DNA from: an uncultured Caulobacterales bacterium
Lineage (GTDB): Bacteria > Pseudomonadota > Alphaproteobacteria > Caulobacterales > Maricaulaceae
NCBI GenBank assembly: GCA_937965735.1
Contig: CALCKU010000124.1
Span: 1 to 47,057, forward strand
DNA length: 47,057 nucleotides
Direction: 5' to 3'
Part shown: piece after piece, positions 39,256-47,057 of the stretch
Numbering within the stretch: the first letter of the stretch is position 1
Layout: each line of letters starts with the position of its first letter
The notes under the pieces: model-generated
The model's input: the letters and a program-made list of their open reading frames with translations, nothing else
Database searches by the model: none
Told to the model about the DNA's origin: nothing
Position numbers and translations under genes: made by a program

Positions 39256-42126
39256 TTAGGCCGTTATTTTATTGAGGGCTGGAGGCTTAAGCGTCGCCAT
39301 TAGTTTGAGTTTAGCGGTTTTCCTTTGGGCTTCATTTAACGGAAGGCCTTCAGGGTTTAAAACATAAAACGCATCAATTGCACGCTCACCAACATTTTCA
39401 ATATGCGCAGATAAAATATAAATATCAGACTCAAAAAGCGCCGACGCCAAACCGTATAAAAGGCCCGCCCGGTCACGGGCCTCGATTTCTATTAGACTGC
39501 AATGGCGCGAAGCATTCTCAATGAACTTGACTTTAGGACGAACAGGAATAGCCACAGAACGGCGCGAACCGAGCATTGTGGGAATTCTAAGATCGTCCAC
39601 ATCGCCATTGGCGGCTTTCTTGGCCCGTACTTTTAAAGCTTCAAGCGCTTGATCATTACTGCGTCCAAAAGCAAAGCCTTCTGGGTTTTGCAAATAATAA
39701 ACATTCATCACCCGCCCATTTCGGCCCGTATGTAAACGCGCGCCTGTAATTGAAGCCCCGCTTGCAGAAATCGCCAAAGTCAAATCTGCAAAGAGGCGTT
39801 CGCGGTCAAGCGTTGTCACCCAAAGCTCAGTAATATCATGTGTACGGTCTTTTCGGGTTTGAACATGCGTCCCGATTGTCTTTGTATCCTGCGCTATCGC
39901 ACTATCAAAAAAACGCATATGCCGCACAAGGTCGGTCATGCTAAAAGATGTCCAATAATCATCGCCTAGCGCTTCGAAAATAGGCGTTATCCGCGTACCT
40001 AAATCTTTGGGAAGGCGCTCTTTTAACTGCGCTTTAATGGCTTTGCTTTTTGCCGCAGGCTCTAATTCTTGATGCCCTTTTAGGAAATCTTTTGTGCTAT
40101 GATATAAATTTTTAAGCAGTATCCCTTTCCAATCATTCCAAATTCCAGGGCCAACACTTCGAATGTCAACAACGGTTAAAACATAAAGCAACTTCAAACG
40201 TTCAACAGACCCTATACCTTTTGCAAATTGAGTAATGGTTTCTGGATCTGAAATATCCCGTCTTTGGGCTGTTTCTGATAAATCAAGATGGCTATGAACG
40301 AGCCATGCAATGGTTTCAATTCCGTCTTGACTAACCCCTAATCTTCGACACGCGCGACGCGCCAAACGCGCGCCTTCTACGCATTGGTCGCCCACGCCTT
40401 TGCCCGTATCATGCAAAAGACAGGTGAGATAAAGCCAATAGATTTGGTCTTCATTCAAACTTTGTACAATTTCTGTCGCGACCGGATTTTCTTTTTCAAG
40501 CATGCCGACCTTTAAGTCATGTAAATAATTGACCAGTCGCAAAGTATGCTCATCGACCGTATAGGCATGATGCATATTGAATTGTGTCCGCGCGACAATG
40601 CCGCCAAATTCTAATAGGTAACGCCCGAGAACATCCGACTCGTTCATCAGCTTTAGCGTGGCATAAGGCGCTTTGGATTGCGTCAAAATATCTCTAAAGA
40701 TAACCGCCATTTTGGGATTTCTTCGAAAATCATTGTCGATAATATTACGGCGCATATCAATATCAAAAAATGCATCGGGATGAATATCAATATTATACCG
40801 TCCTGCAATTTCAAATAATTGCAAGATCATGGAAGGATGATTGCGAATGTCCAACGGATTTTGAAAACGCAACCGTCCCGTATCAATCACAAATCCATCT
40901 TCGCGAATACGGCCACGAATGCGCGGCATAAGACGCTCTAACCCTTTGGGGAGTATAATGGCTTGATCGGCCTCAAGTTTGGCGCAAGCGATACGAGTCA
41001 GCGCGCCAACTTCTCTAGCATTGGTGAAATATTCACGCATGAATTTTTCAACCGCCTCTTCAATCGGGCCAGACGCATAGCCCATTTTCCGCGCCAATAT
41101 TGTCTGGCGATCAAAACTAAGGGTCTCAACGGGGCGTTTATCGGATAAATGCAAATGAATTCGCGCCCGCCATAAAAAATCTGCGGCGCGGACAAAGCGG
41201 TCTGCCGCTTGATTATCAAACAATCCCATGTCGACATAATCTTGGGCGCGTTGCGGGTCGATAATGCGGCCATCCTTATCAAGAAATCTGGCGATCCAAT
41301 ATAGCACGTGCAAGTCTCGTAAGCCGCCTTTGCCTTCTTTAATATTCGGCTCGATCACATAACGCGAACCGCCTTCGCGCTCATGGCGCGTATCACGCTC
41401 TTCAAGTTTTGTAGCAATATATTTACGCCCCTTCCCGCGCGTGACCTCTTTGCGAAATTTAGTAAATAAGTTTTGAGACAAATCCTGATCACCCGAAATA
41501 TAGCGTAAATCGAGGAGCGCGGTGAGTATCGTCTGGTCTTCTTTCGCAAGCTGCACACATTGCTCGGCGGTACGCACAGAATGACCAATCTTAAGGCCCA
41601 AATCCCATAACATATAGAGCATATATTCTGTGACGTTTTCGGTAAAGGCTGAGCCTTTTTTGGTATTTATCAAAAATAAAAGATCAAGATCAGATCCCGG
41701 CGCCATTTCTCCGCGTCCGTAACCGCCCACTGCACACAGTGATAATTTCTCAGCATTCGTCGGATTTGATACACGCGCAACATGGGTTGTTGTAAAATCA
41801 AACAAGGCTGTGACAATATCATCATGGATTGAGGCGAGGAGGCGTGCCGTCTCTAGCCCGTCCAGACGGCCTTCCTCAAAATGTAGAAATGCAGATGTCT
41901 TCGCCGCCTCAAGTGTTTTCAAAAGCAATGTCTTAACCGGCTCGCGCACCGCATTATCTGTGCCAGACCGGTCTTTTGCGAGACTTGATAATTCAATCCG
42001 CAATGCGGTTCCGTCAATACCGCTATCGGGCACTTTACGACGCGGCGGGATCGGACGAGTCTGTGCACGTCCAAGTTTTGATAGTGTCGATTTTGGAAGG
42101 GCCGGTAATTTTGTAAAGCTTGGCAT
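39256..42126 (-). CDS. glnD: GlnD, bifunctional PII uridylyltransferase/uridylyl-removing enzyme
   Basis: The main nitrogen sensor: it modifies PII protein when glutamine is low and reverses this when glutamine is high. Domains: nucleotidyltransferase (GGYGRGEMAPGSDLDLLF, with D146 and D148 as metal ligands), PII-modifying linker, HD hydrolase domain (CLLHDTGKG, about residue 570), and two ACT domains for glutamine (about 775-850 and 880-950, EIEARDRAGLLYGLASALFE). 956 residues is somewhat longer than the E. coli enzyme (890), mostly through a 60-residue polar N-terminal extension. Its ATG overlaps the mutS stop by one base (TAATG). Confidence 0.97.
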   Translation of the reverse strand: MPSFTKLPALPKSTLSKLGRAQTRPIPPRRKVPDSGIDGTALRIELSSLAKDRSGTDNAVREPVKTLLLKTLEAAKTSAFLHFEEGRLDGLETARLLASIHDDIVTALFDFTTTHVARVSNPTNAEKLSLCAVGGYGRGEMAPGSDLDLLFLINTKKGSAFTENVTEYMLYMLWDLGLKIGHSVRTAEQCVQLAKEDQTILTALLDLRYISGDQDLSQNLFTKFRKEVTRGKGRKYIATKLEERDTRHEREGGSRYVIEPNIKEGKGGLRDLHVLYWIARFLDKDGRIIDPQRAQDYVDMGLFDNQAADRFVRAADFLWRARIHLHLSDKRPVETLSFDRQTILARKMGYASGPIEEAVEKFMREYFTNAREVGALTRIACAKLEADQAIILPKGLERLMPRIRGRIREDGFVIDTGRLRFQNPLDIRNHPSMILQLFEIAGRYNIDIHPDAFFDIDMRRNIIDNDFRRNPKMAVIFRDILTQSKAPYATLKLMNESDVLGRYLLEFGGIVARTQFNMHHAYTVDEHTLRLVNYLHDLKVGMLEKENPVATEIVQSLNEDQIYWLYLTCLLHDTGKGVGDQCVEGARLARRACRRLGVSQDGIETIAWLVHSHLDLSETAQRRDISDPETITQFAKGIGSVERLKLLYVLTVVDIRSVGPGIWNDWKGILLKNLYHSTKDFLKGHQELEPAAKSKAIKAQLKERLPKDLGTRITPIFEALGDDYWTSFSMTDLVRHMRFFDSAIAQDTKTIGTHVQTRKDRTHDITELWVTTLDRERLFADLTLAISASGASITGARLHTGRNGRVMNVYYLQNPEGFAFGRSNDQALEALKVRAKKAANGDVDDLRIPTMLGSRRSVAIPVRPKVKFIENASRHCSLIEIEARDRAGLLYGLASALFESDIYILSAHIENVGERAIDAFYVLNPEGLPLNEAQRKTAKLKLMATLKPPALNKITA

Positions 42127-44828
42127 TAAAGTTTCGCTTTCAAATCGTACAACAGCTCAAGCGCTTGTCGCGGTGTGAGCGCATCTATGTCGAGGCTCTC
42201 TAAGATGGGATCAATGACCGCTTTTGCGGGTTGCGATATAAGCTCGGCTTGCACGCTAAAGAGTGGCAAAGCCCCGAGACTATCCTTTGTTCCGTCATGG
42301 CTCTCTTCTAACTGGGTTAAAACCTCGCGCGCACGTTTAACCGCCCGAAGCGGTAGTCCCGCCAATTTAGCGACTTGAATGCCATAAGATTTATCCGCTG
42401 CACCCGCTTGAATATCATGCAAGAAAACCAAATCCCCGTCCCATTCTTTAGCCCGTAATGAGGCATTAGACGCGCCGTCAAGCGTTTCAACCAGATCTGT
42501 TAATTCATGGTAATGGGTCGCAAATAAGGCGCGCGCACCATTAATGCTGTGCAAATGTTCGACGGCGGCCCACGCAATCGATAAGCCGTCAAATGTCGCT
42601 GTTCCGCGTCCGATTTCATCGAGTATGACAAAACTTTTCCTATCGGCTTGATTTAAAATCGCCGCCGTTTCGATCATCTCTACCATAAAGGTTGAACGTC
42701 CAGACGAGAGATCATCCGAGGCCCCGACTCTGGAAAATATACGATCTGTTACACCGATATGCGCCTGTTGCGCCGGCACAAAACTGCCCGCCTGCGCCAA
42801 AACAAACATGAGTGCATTTTGGCGAAGATAGGTCGATTTACCCGCCATATTTGGCCCTGTGATAAGCGTTAAGCGCGGCGCAGTCTTAGCACTGGCTTCA
42901 AGATGACAATCATTTTGCGTAAAGCCCAGCTTGCCGTCTTTTTTCAATAAGGCTTCGACTACGGGATGGCGTCCACCCTTTACATTAAAGACCTGACTCG
43001 CATCGACCACGGGCCTCACGGCTCCCATATCCTGCGCCCATTCGGCCAGTCCTGCAAACATATCCAATTGCGCCAGCCCCTTCGCCGCAGCGCGAATATA
43101 TTCAGAAAAATTTGAAATCTGGTCAATAAATTCTTGGTAGATTTCAAGTTCTATCCCCTTGACCTTATCGGCGGCACTGGTGATTTTAGCATCTAAATCT
43201 GAAAGGTCCGTGGTTGTAAACCGAACCGCCGAGACTAGGGTTTGACGATGAATAAACGGGCTTTCAGGGCCTATATTCAGCATGAGGTCAGCATATTTTG
43301 GGGTAACTTCTATAAAATACCCCAAAACATTATTATGTTTTATCTTGAGTGTTGGGACGGCGGCTATGGCCGCATAATCCGCTTGTTTTTTTGCAATGAT
43401 TTTACGCGCATCATCGCGCAATTGTTTCAAACCATCTAAAGTCTGAGAGTAACCCGTTTGGATAAATCCGCCGTCACGGGCATTTAACGGCACTGATTCA
43501 ACAAAGGCCTTATCAATCTTGGTGGCTATTTCGGCCAGTCCTATATTTTCTGACAGGCTAAGTGCGTTTAAGGCGATCTCGATTTGCGCAGGAATTGCGC
43601 CTCTGGAATGTTTTTGGAAACTGGCATTAAGCGCCTGACCCGACTTTAATCCGCCTCGTATTGCGAGTATATCACGCGGCCCTCCACGCCCAAGCATTAA
43701 GCGGCTCACAGCCCTTGCCATATCGCCAGAACTTTTTAAAATTCCACGCGCGGCTGAGCGTAATTCCCCGTGATTTTTAAAAAAATCGACACTATCTAAG
43801 CGCTGATTGATTTGGTCAATATTGACCAATGGGCGCGATAGGCAATTGGCCAAAAGACGGGCGCCTGGACCGCTGACCGTACGGTCAATGACAGAAATTA
43901 AAGAGCCGTTCCTTTTCCCTTGTAATGTACGGTCAATCTCAAGGCTGGCGCGCGTTGCGGGATCAATCGAAACAAAACCGTGCTCCGCTTGACGCACAGG
44001 CGGGGAGAGCTGAACAGGAGCGCCGGCTTGGGTCAGTAATAAATAGTCTAGCAGCGCGCCTGCCGTTGCAATTTCAGCTTTTGAAAACGCGCCAAAACCA
44101 TCCAGACTGGCCACTTCAAAACGGTCTTTTAAATGCCGCTCTGCGCTCCTTAAGTCAAATTTTGTACTTGGAAGCGGTGTCAAAGCAGAGAGAGGCACGC
44201 CTAAGGCCTGGATAAATTCACGGTCTGAAAATAAGGCCTCTGGTAAGATTATTTCTCGGGGGGACAGGGCGGTGATTTCTGAACTGACCCGGTCAACGTG
44301 AACGTCCGAAACACAAAACAAACCTTCGGACACATCCGCCCATGACAAGGCATAGTCACCCGATAAGGTCTTATTCACCGCCAAAATATAATGACTGCCG
44401 CGCGAGTCCAGTAACGTATCTTCGGTAATCGTTCCGGGCGTAACCAAACGGACAACTTCGCGGCGGACGACAGATTTTGAACCGCGCTTTTTTGCATCTT
44501 TTGGGTCTTCGGTCTGTTCGCATACCGCAACTCGAAAGCCTTGTTTAATCAGTTTTTGCAGGTACGATTCCGCCGCATGGACAGGAACGCCGCACATAGC
44601 AATATCTTGACCTTCATGCTTACCTCTTCGCGTGAGCACAATATCAAGTGCGTCTGCCGCGCGCACAGCATCGTCAAAAAACAGTTCGTAAAAATCGCCC
44701 ATGCGGTAGAACAAAAGCGCTTCAGGCCCGACCTCGGCTTTAATCCGTAAAAACTGCGCCATCATAGGCGTCACTTTTTGCGGTTTTTCCTTAGGTTTAA
44801 GCGCGGATATGGCAGTCTGTGTTGGCAT
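42126..44828 (-). CDS. mutS: MutS, DNA mismatch recognition ATPase
   Basis: The N-terminal mismatch-binding domain shows [11 protein letters not shown] (the Phe-x-Glu that stacks on the mismatch), followed by connector, lever and clamp domains, then the ATPase: Walker [14 protein letters not shown] (about residue 660), [18 protein letters not shown] and [18 protein letters not shown]. The C-terminus ends with a short dimerisation-type helix. The start at 44828 (900 residues) is an ATG; a TTG 15 nt further upstream is possible. Neither has a clear Shine-Dalgarno. mutL is not in the window. Confidence 0.97.
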   Translation of the reverse strand: MPTQTAISALKPKEKPQKVTPMMAQFLRIKAEVGPEALLFYRMGDFYELFFDDAVRAADALDIVLTRRGKHEGQDIAMCGVPVHAAESYLQKLIKQGFRVAVCEQTEDPKDAKKRGSKSVVRREVVRLVTPGTITEDTLLDSRGSHYILAVNKTLSGDYALSWADVSEGLFCVSDVHVDRVSSEITALSPREIILPEALFSDREFIQALGVPLSALTPLPSTKFDLRSAERHLKDRFEVASLDGFGAFSKAEIATAGALLDYLLLTQAGAPVQLSPPVRQAEHGFVSIDPATRASLEIDRTLQGKRNGSLISVIDRTVSGPGARLLANCLSRPLVNIDQINQRLDSVDFFKNHGELRSAARGILKSSGDMARAVSRLMLGRGGPRDILAIRGGLKSGQALNASFQKHSRGAIPAQIEIALNALSLSENIGLAEIATKIDKAFVESVPLNARDGGFIQTGYSQTLDGLKQLRDDARKIIAKKQADYAAIAAVPTLKIKHNNVLGYFIEVTPKYADLMLNIGPESPFIHRQTLVSAVRFTTTDLSDLDAKITSAADKVKGIELEIYQEFIDQISNFSEYIRAAAKGLAQLDMFAGLAEWAQDMGAVRPVVDASQVFNVKGGRHPVVEALLKKDGKLGFTQNDCHLEASAKTAPRLTLITGPNMAGKSTYLRQNALMFVLAQAGSFVPAQQAHIGVTDRIFSRVGASDDLSSGRSTFMVEMIETAAILNQADRKSFVILDEIGRGTATFDGLSIAWAAVEHLHSINGARALFATHYHELTDLVETLDGASNASLRAKEWDGDLVFLHDIQAGAADKSYGIQVAKLAGLPLRAVKRAREVLTQLEESHDGTKDSLGALPLFSVQAELISQPAKAVIDPILESLDIDALTPRQALELLYDLKAKL

Positions 44829-45056
44829 ATACCATTGTCGCAATCTTAGGCCTCAAGCGCAAGCCCGGATTATATAAGGCTCTGTCAGCACAAAGCCTTA
44901 CGGCCAGAATTGCAGGGCGAATTTTTCGCTATATTGGATGGGTACGGTGTTCATTTATATAGTTCTCTAATATAGTCTTGGTCTCAAAATTTATCTTTCC
45001 TCCTCCGTTGCAATTCTGCACGCGTACCGTCACAATCAGACAAAATGTGAGGCTAT

Positions 45057-46820
45057 ATGGCAAAATCCGAAACTCTGTCAAAACAATCAAAAGATCCGAA
45101 GTTTGATGCAAAATCTGCATCTAAGACTAAATCAGGGAAAACATCGCGTGCATTAAAGGCCGCTTTAACAGATCGCCAAGTACTCGCTATGTTGATTTTA
45201 GGTATGGCCTCAGGCTTGCCTTATGTGGCTGTGGGCGGCACGTTGAACGCTTGGTTGACGACTGCGGATGTGAAGCCTAGTCAAATCGGTCTTTTATCTT
45301 GGGCCATGTTAGCCTACGCCTTTAAGTTCATGTGGGCCGCCGCGTTTCAATCGCGCCGCGCGCCGTTTAATCTCTCTATTGGGCCGCGCCGGTTTTGGAT
45401 GGCGGTCTTTCTGATTTTAATCACGCTAGGATTGCTTGCACTCTCTCTATCTAATCCACCGCAATGTCTCGGACGTATAGGCTTGATTGCTGTGATCATA
45501 GCGGTCTTATCTGCTAGTTTTGATATTGTTTTAGCCGCGTGGCGTATTGAGAGCGCGCGCGATGCAACGCATCTGGACGTTTTGTCAACGGTCGAACAAT
45601 TTGGCTACCGTATGGCGTCAATTCTGGGGGGCTTTGTCGCCTTGATTTTGGCCGACCATATAGGGTGGCAACTGACTTTTTTATCCGGTACAGCTTTAAT
45701 GGGCTTGCTTGGCATTGGTATTGTTCTTGCGGCGCCTTCGCCTTATCAATCCCGCGCGCCTTTGGATAAGCCTGCTTTACAGGCTGATCCACTCGCCAAT
45801 ACCGCCTTAGTCAGAGACGCCAAAGCAGAAACTGAGGCCCTTTTAGGCTTGCCTTTACGGCAAAGACGGCTTGGCACGCTTTTAACCTTGGCGGGTTGGG
45901 CGATCGCCTTTTTTATCATTGCTAAATTTATGGTCGGTGCGCTTACTGACCCAGAAACCCACAGCGCACGGAGCTTTATCCGCTATCAAGGGCCGTGGGT
46001 TGTAGGCCTAACCGTCATTTGGCTCGGACTTGTGTCCACTGGACTGCTCTATTTTCGGGCGAAATCTAATAATGCTTTACCGATAGCACCTGCAAAAGGC
46101 CTATTGGACGGTTTATATGAAGCGATTTTGGTCCCGATGATGGAATTGATCGGGCGTTTAAAATGGGCCAGTCTTTTGATTTTATGTCTGGTTCTCTCTT
46201 ACAGGTTCACGGATTTAATTTGGGGCGGGTTTGCATATCCTTTTTATCTGGGCGAAAATTACGGAGCACTGGGGCATACACTCACAGAAGTTGGTTTTGC
46301 CTCTAAACTTGTTGGGGTGATTGCAACAATTTTAGGCATTGCGCTTGGCGGTCTGGCCATGTTGAAATTTGGTCGTATGCCCGTGTTTTTTATGGGCGCG
46401 TTACTGGCGGCTTTAACGAATTTACTCTTTGCCGATCTGGCACTTAATGCCCGTTTTACAGATGGTTTTTTGAATCTCTCTCAACTCAATCATCTTTATG
46501 ACCTGTTTGGAATTGACCTTCGCCTTGCCCGTCTCACAACTGTGATTGCGGCTGAAAACCTTGTGATTGGGGTCGCGAGTGCCGCTTCAATCGCCTATTT
46601 ATCGTCCATCGTAAATCCGAAATTTGCTGCACTTCAATACGCACTTTTAGTGTCCCTTGTTTTCCTCTTAGGGGTTTTAGGACGACCGACAATCGGAGAA
46701 ATTATTGAAACAAAAGGGTTTGCAACCGCCTTCATCATATGCGCGTGGTTAGGGGGTGTGGCCGTTGTGTTATCACTAATTGAATGGATAAGATTATCAA
46801 GACACTCAAAAACTGTGTAA
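45057..46820 (+). CDS. ampG: AmpG-like muropeptide permease (MFS)
   Basis: The family opening is present: ILGMASGLPYVAVGGTLNAWLT (in two parts, residues about 50-71), then SQIGLLSWAMLAYAFKFMWA. About 14 hydrophobic helices are seen in 587 residues, longer than E. coli AmpG (491), mainly from a 35-residue polar N-terminus and a central loop plus extra helices near residues 225-345. AmpG imports anhydromuropeptides released in wall turnover for recycling, and in some bacteria this controls beta-lactamase induction. No ampR or beta-lactamase is nearby. TGAGG lies 5 nt before the ATG. It is divergent from mutS across 228 bp. Confidence 0.85.
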   Translation: MAKSETLSKQSKDPKFDAKSASKTKSGKTSRALKAALTDRQVLAMLILGMASGLPYVAVGGTLNAWLTTADVKPSQIGLLSWAMLAYAFKFMWAAAFQSRRAPFNLSIGPRRFWMAVFLILITLGLLALSLSNPPQCLGRIGLIAVIIAVLSASFDIVLAAWRIESARDATHLDVLSTVEQFGYRMASILGGFVALILADHIGWQLTFLSGTALMGLLGIGIVLAAPSPYQSRAPLDKPALQADPLANTALVRDAKAETEALLGLPLRQRRLGTLLTLAGWAIAFFIIAKFMVGALTDPETHSARSFIRYQGPWVVGLTVIWLGLVSTGLLYFRAKSNNALPIAPAKGLLDGLYEAILVPMMELIGRLKWASLLILCLVLSYRFTDLIWGGFAYPFYLGENYGALGHTLTEVGFASKLVGVIATILGIALGGLAMLKFGRMPVFFMGALLAALTNLLFADLALNARFTDGFLNLSQLNHLYDLFGIDLRLARLTTVIAAENLVIGVASAASIAYLSSIVNPKFAALQYALLVSLVFLLGVLGRPTIGEIIETKGFATAFIICAWLGGVAVVLSLIEWIRLSRHSKTV

Positions 46821-46869
46821 CTATAATTGCGCATGGTCGGCTTACGCACGCCACGGGTGATAGACCTTG

Positions 46870-46922
46870 CAGGCTTGATCTACAGGCTTGGGCTGCAGGT
46901 TTGGGGCTGCAAATTTGGATGT
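46870..46922. repeat. Degenerate 13-14-bp tandem repeat behind ampG
   Basis: About four units of the type CAGGCTTGGGCTG (beginning at 46870, 46883, 46896 and 46910) follow one another with increasing divergence. No gene is supported between 46821 and the window end. Confidence 0.5.
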
Positions 46923-47057
46923 CGGTTTAGGCGGCCATTTAATTACGCGACACAGATATAGATGCCGCGTTTAGGCTATGCCTATAACTGCGGCACGAAA
47001 CTTGGTAATTTATATTACTTTGAAATTTAAGCCGCTGCTTTTAGTTTGGTAATCCAT

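Noticed and set aside
1-47057. tRNA genes, rRNA, CRISPR arrays, insertion sequences, prophage
   Set aside because: Scanned by eye for T-loop sequences, regular spaced repeats and transposase or phage structural motifs; none found. The lysozyme-like gene is SpmX, not a phage endolysin.

Overview
The window is a 47 kb piece of an alphaproteobacterial chromosome, most likely from a low-GC member of the Hyphomonadaceae/Caulobacterales group (Hellea- or Litorimonas-like; this placement is inference). The evidence is a recognisable spmX gene (degenerate lysozyme domain, acidic linker, two C-terminal membrane helices), several families that I know mainly from Alphaproteobacteria (DUF2794, DUF1489), and the run mutS-glnD-murJ-trpS. 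Sampled lines give about 42-50% GC in the housekeeping genes. I see no rRNA, tRNA, CRISPR array, transposase or prophage structure.

Layout. 1-5.7 kb: an AT-rich DUF2235 hydrolase with a LysM tail, then alkB and a small membrane protein, an old-yellow-enzyme-type oxidoreductase, a strictosidine-synthase-like protein, DUF4345 and DUF5710 proteins. 6-13.2 kb: a HerA-like ATPase, an AI-2E-family permease with a calcium-loop tail, secreted DUF1223, DUF2794, a Bax-inhibitor-1 family protein, a Tas-like aldo/keto reductase and ThpR. 13.6-18.5 kb: a signalling island made of a lone ParB-domain protein, two paralogous proteins of unknown function at either end, a soluble histidine kinase and two single-domain response regulators. 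19-25 kb: a YceI lipoprotein, MgtE, SpmX, a JmjC-like cupin protein and DUF1489. 25-30 kb: a minus-strand metabolic group (rpe, heparinase-like, purH, panC). 30.4-32.8 kb: a plus-strand sensory cassette (MarR-type regulator, response regulator, PilJ-type histidine kinase). 33.2-44.8 kb: a long minus-strand run of mutS, glnD, murJ, trpS, pcuC, rsmB and a cysteine-repeat lipoprotein. 45-46.8 kb: an AmpG-like permease, then about 240 bp without a gene.

How the genes fit together. Peptidoglycan and envelope functions recur (MurJ, AmpG, SpmX, LysM hydrolase, several lipoproteins). Housekeeping genes are tightly packed, with TAATG, TAAATG and GTGA junctions. Two independent phosphorelay cassettes end in single-domain response regulators with no attached output domain.

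The best candidate for something undescribed is the 13.6-18.8 kb island. Its two terminal proteins align without a gap over about 100 residues. A 16-bp dyad (GTTAA-N6-TTAAC) occurs three times exactly and once with one mismatch in the gaps in front of both paralogs and behind the second. One of these gaps also carries DnaA-box-like sequences and a 9-bp inverted repeat just upstream of the ParB-like gene.
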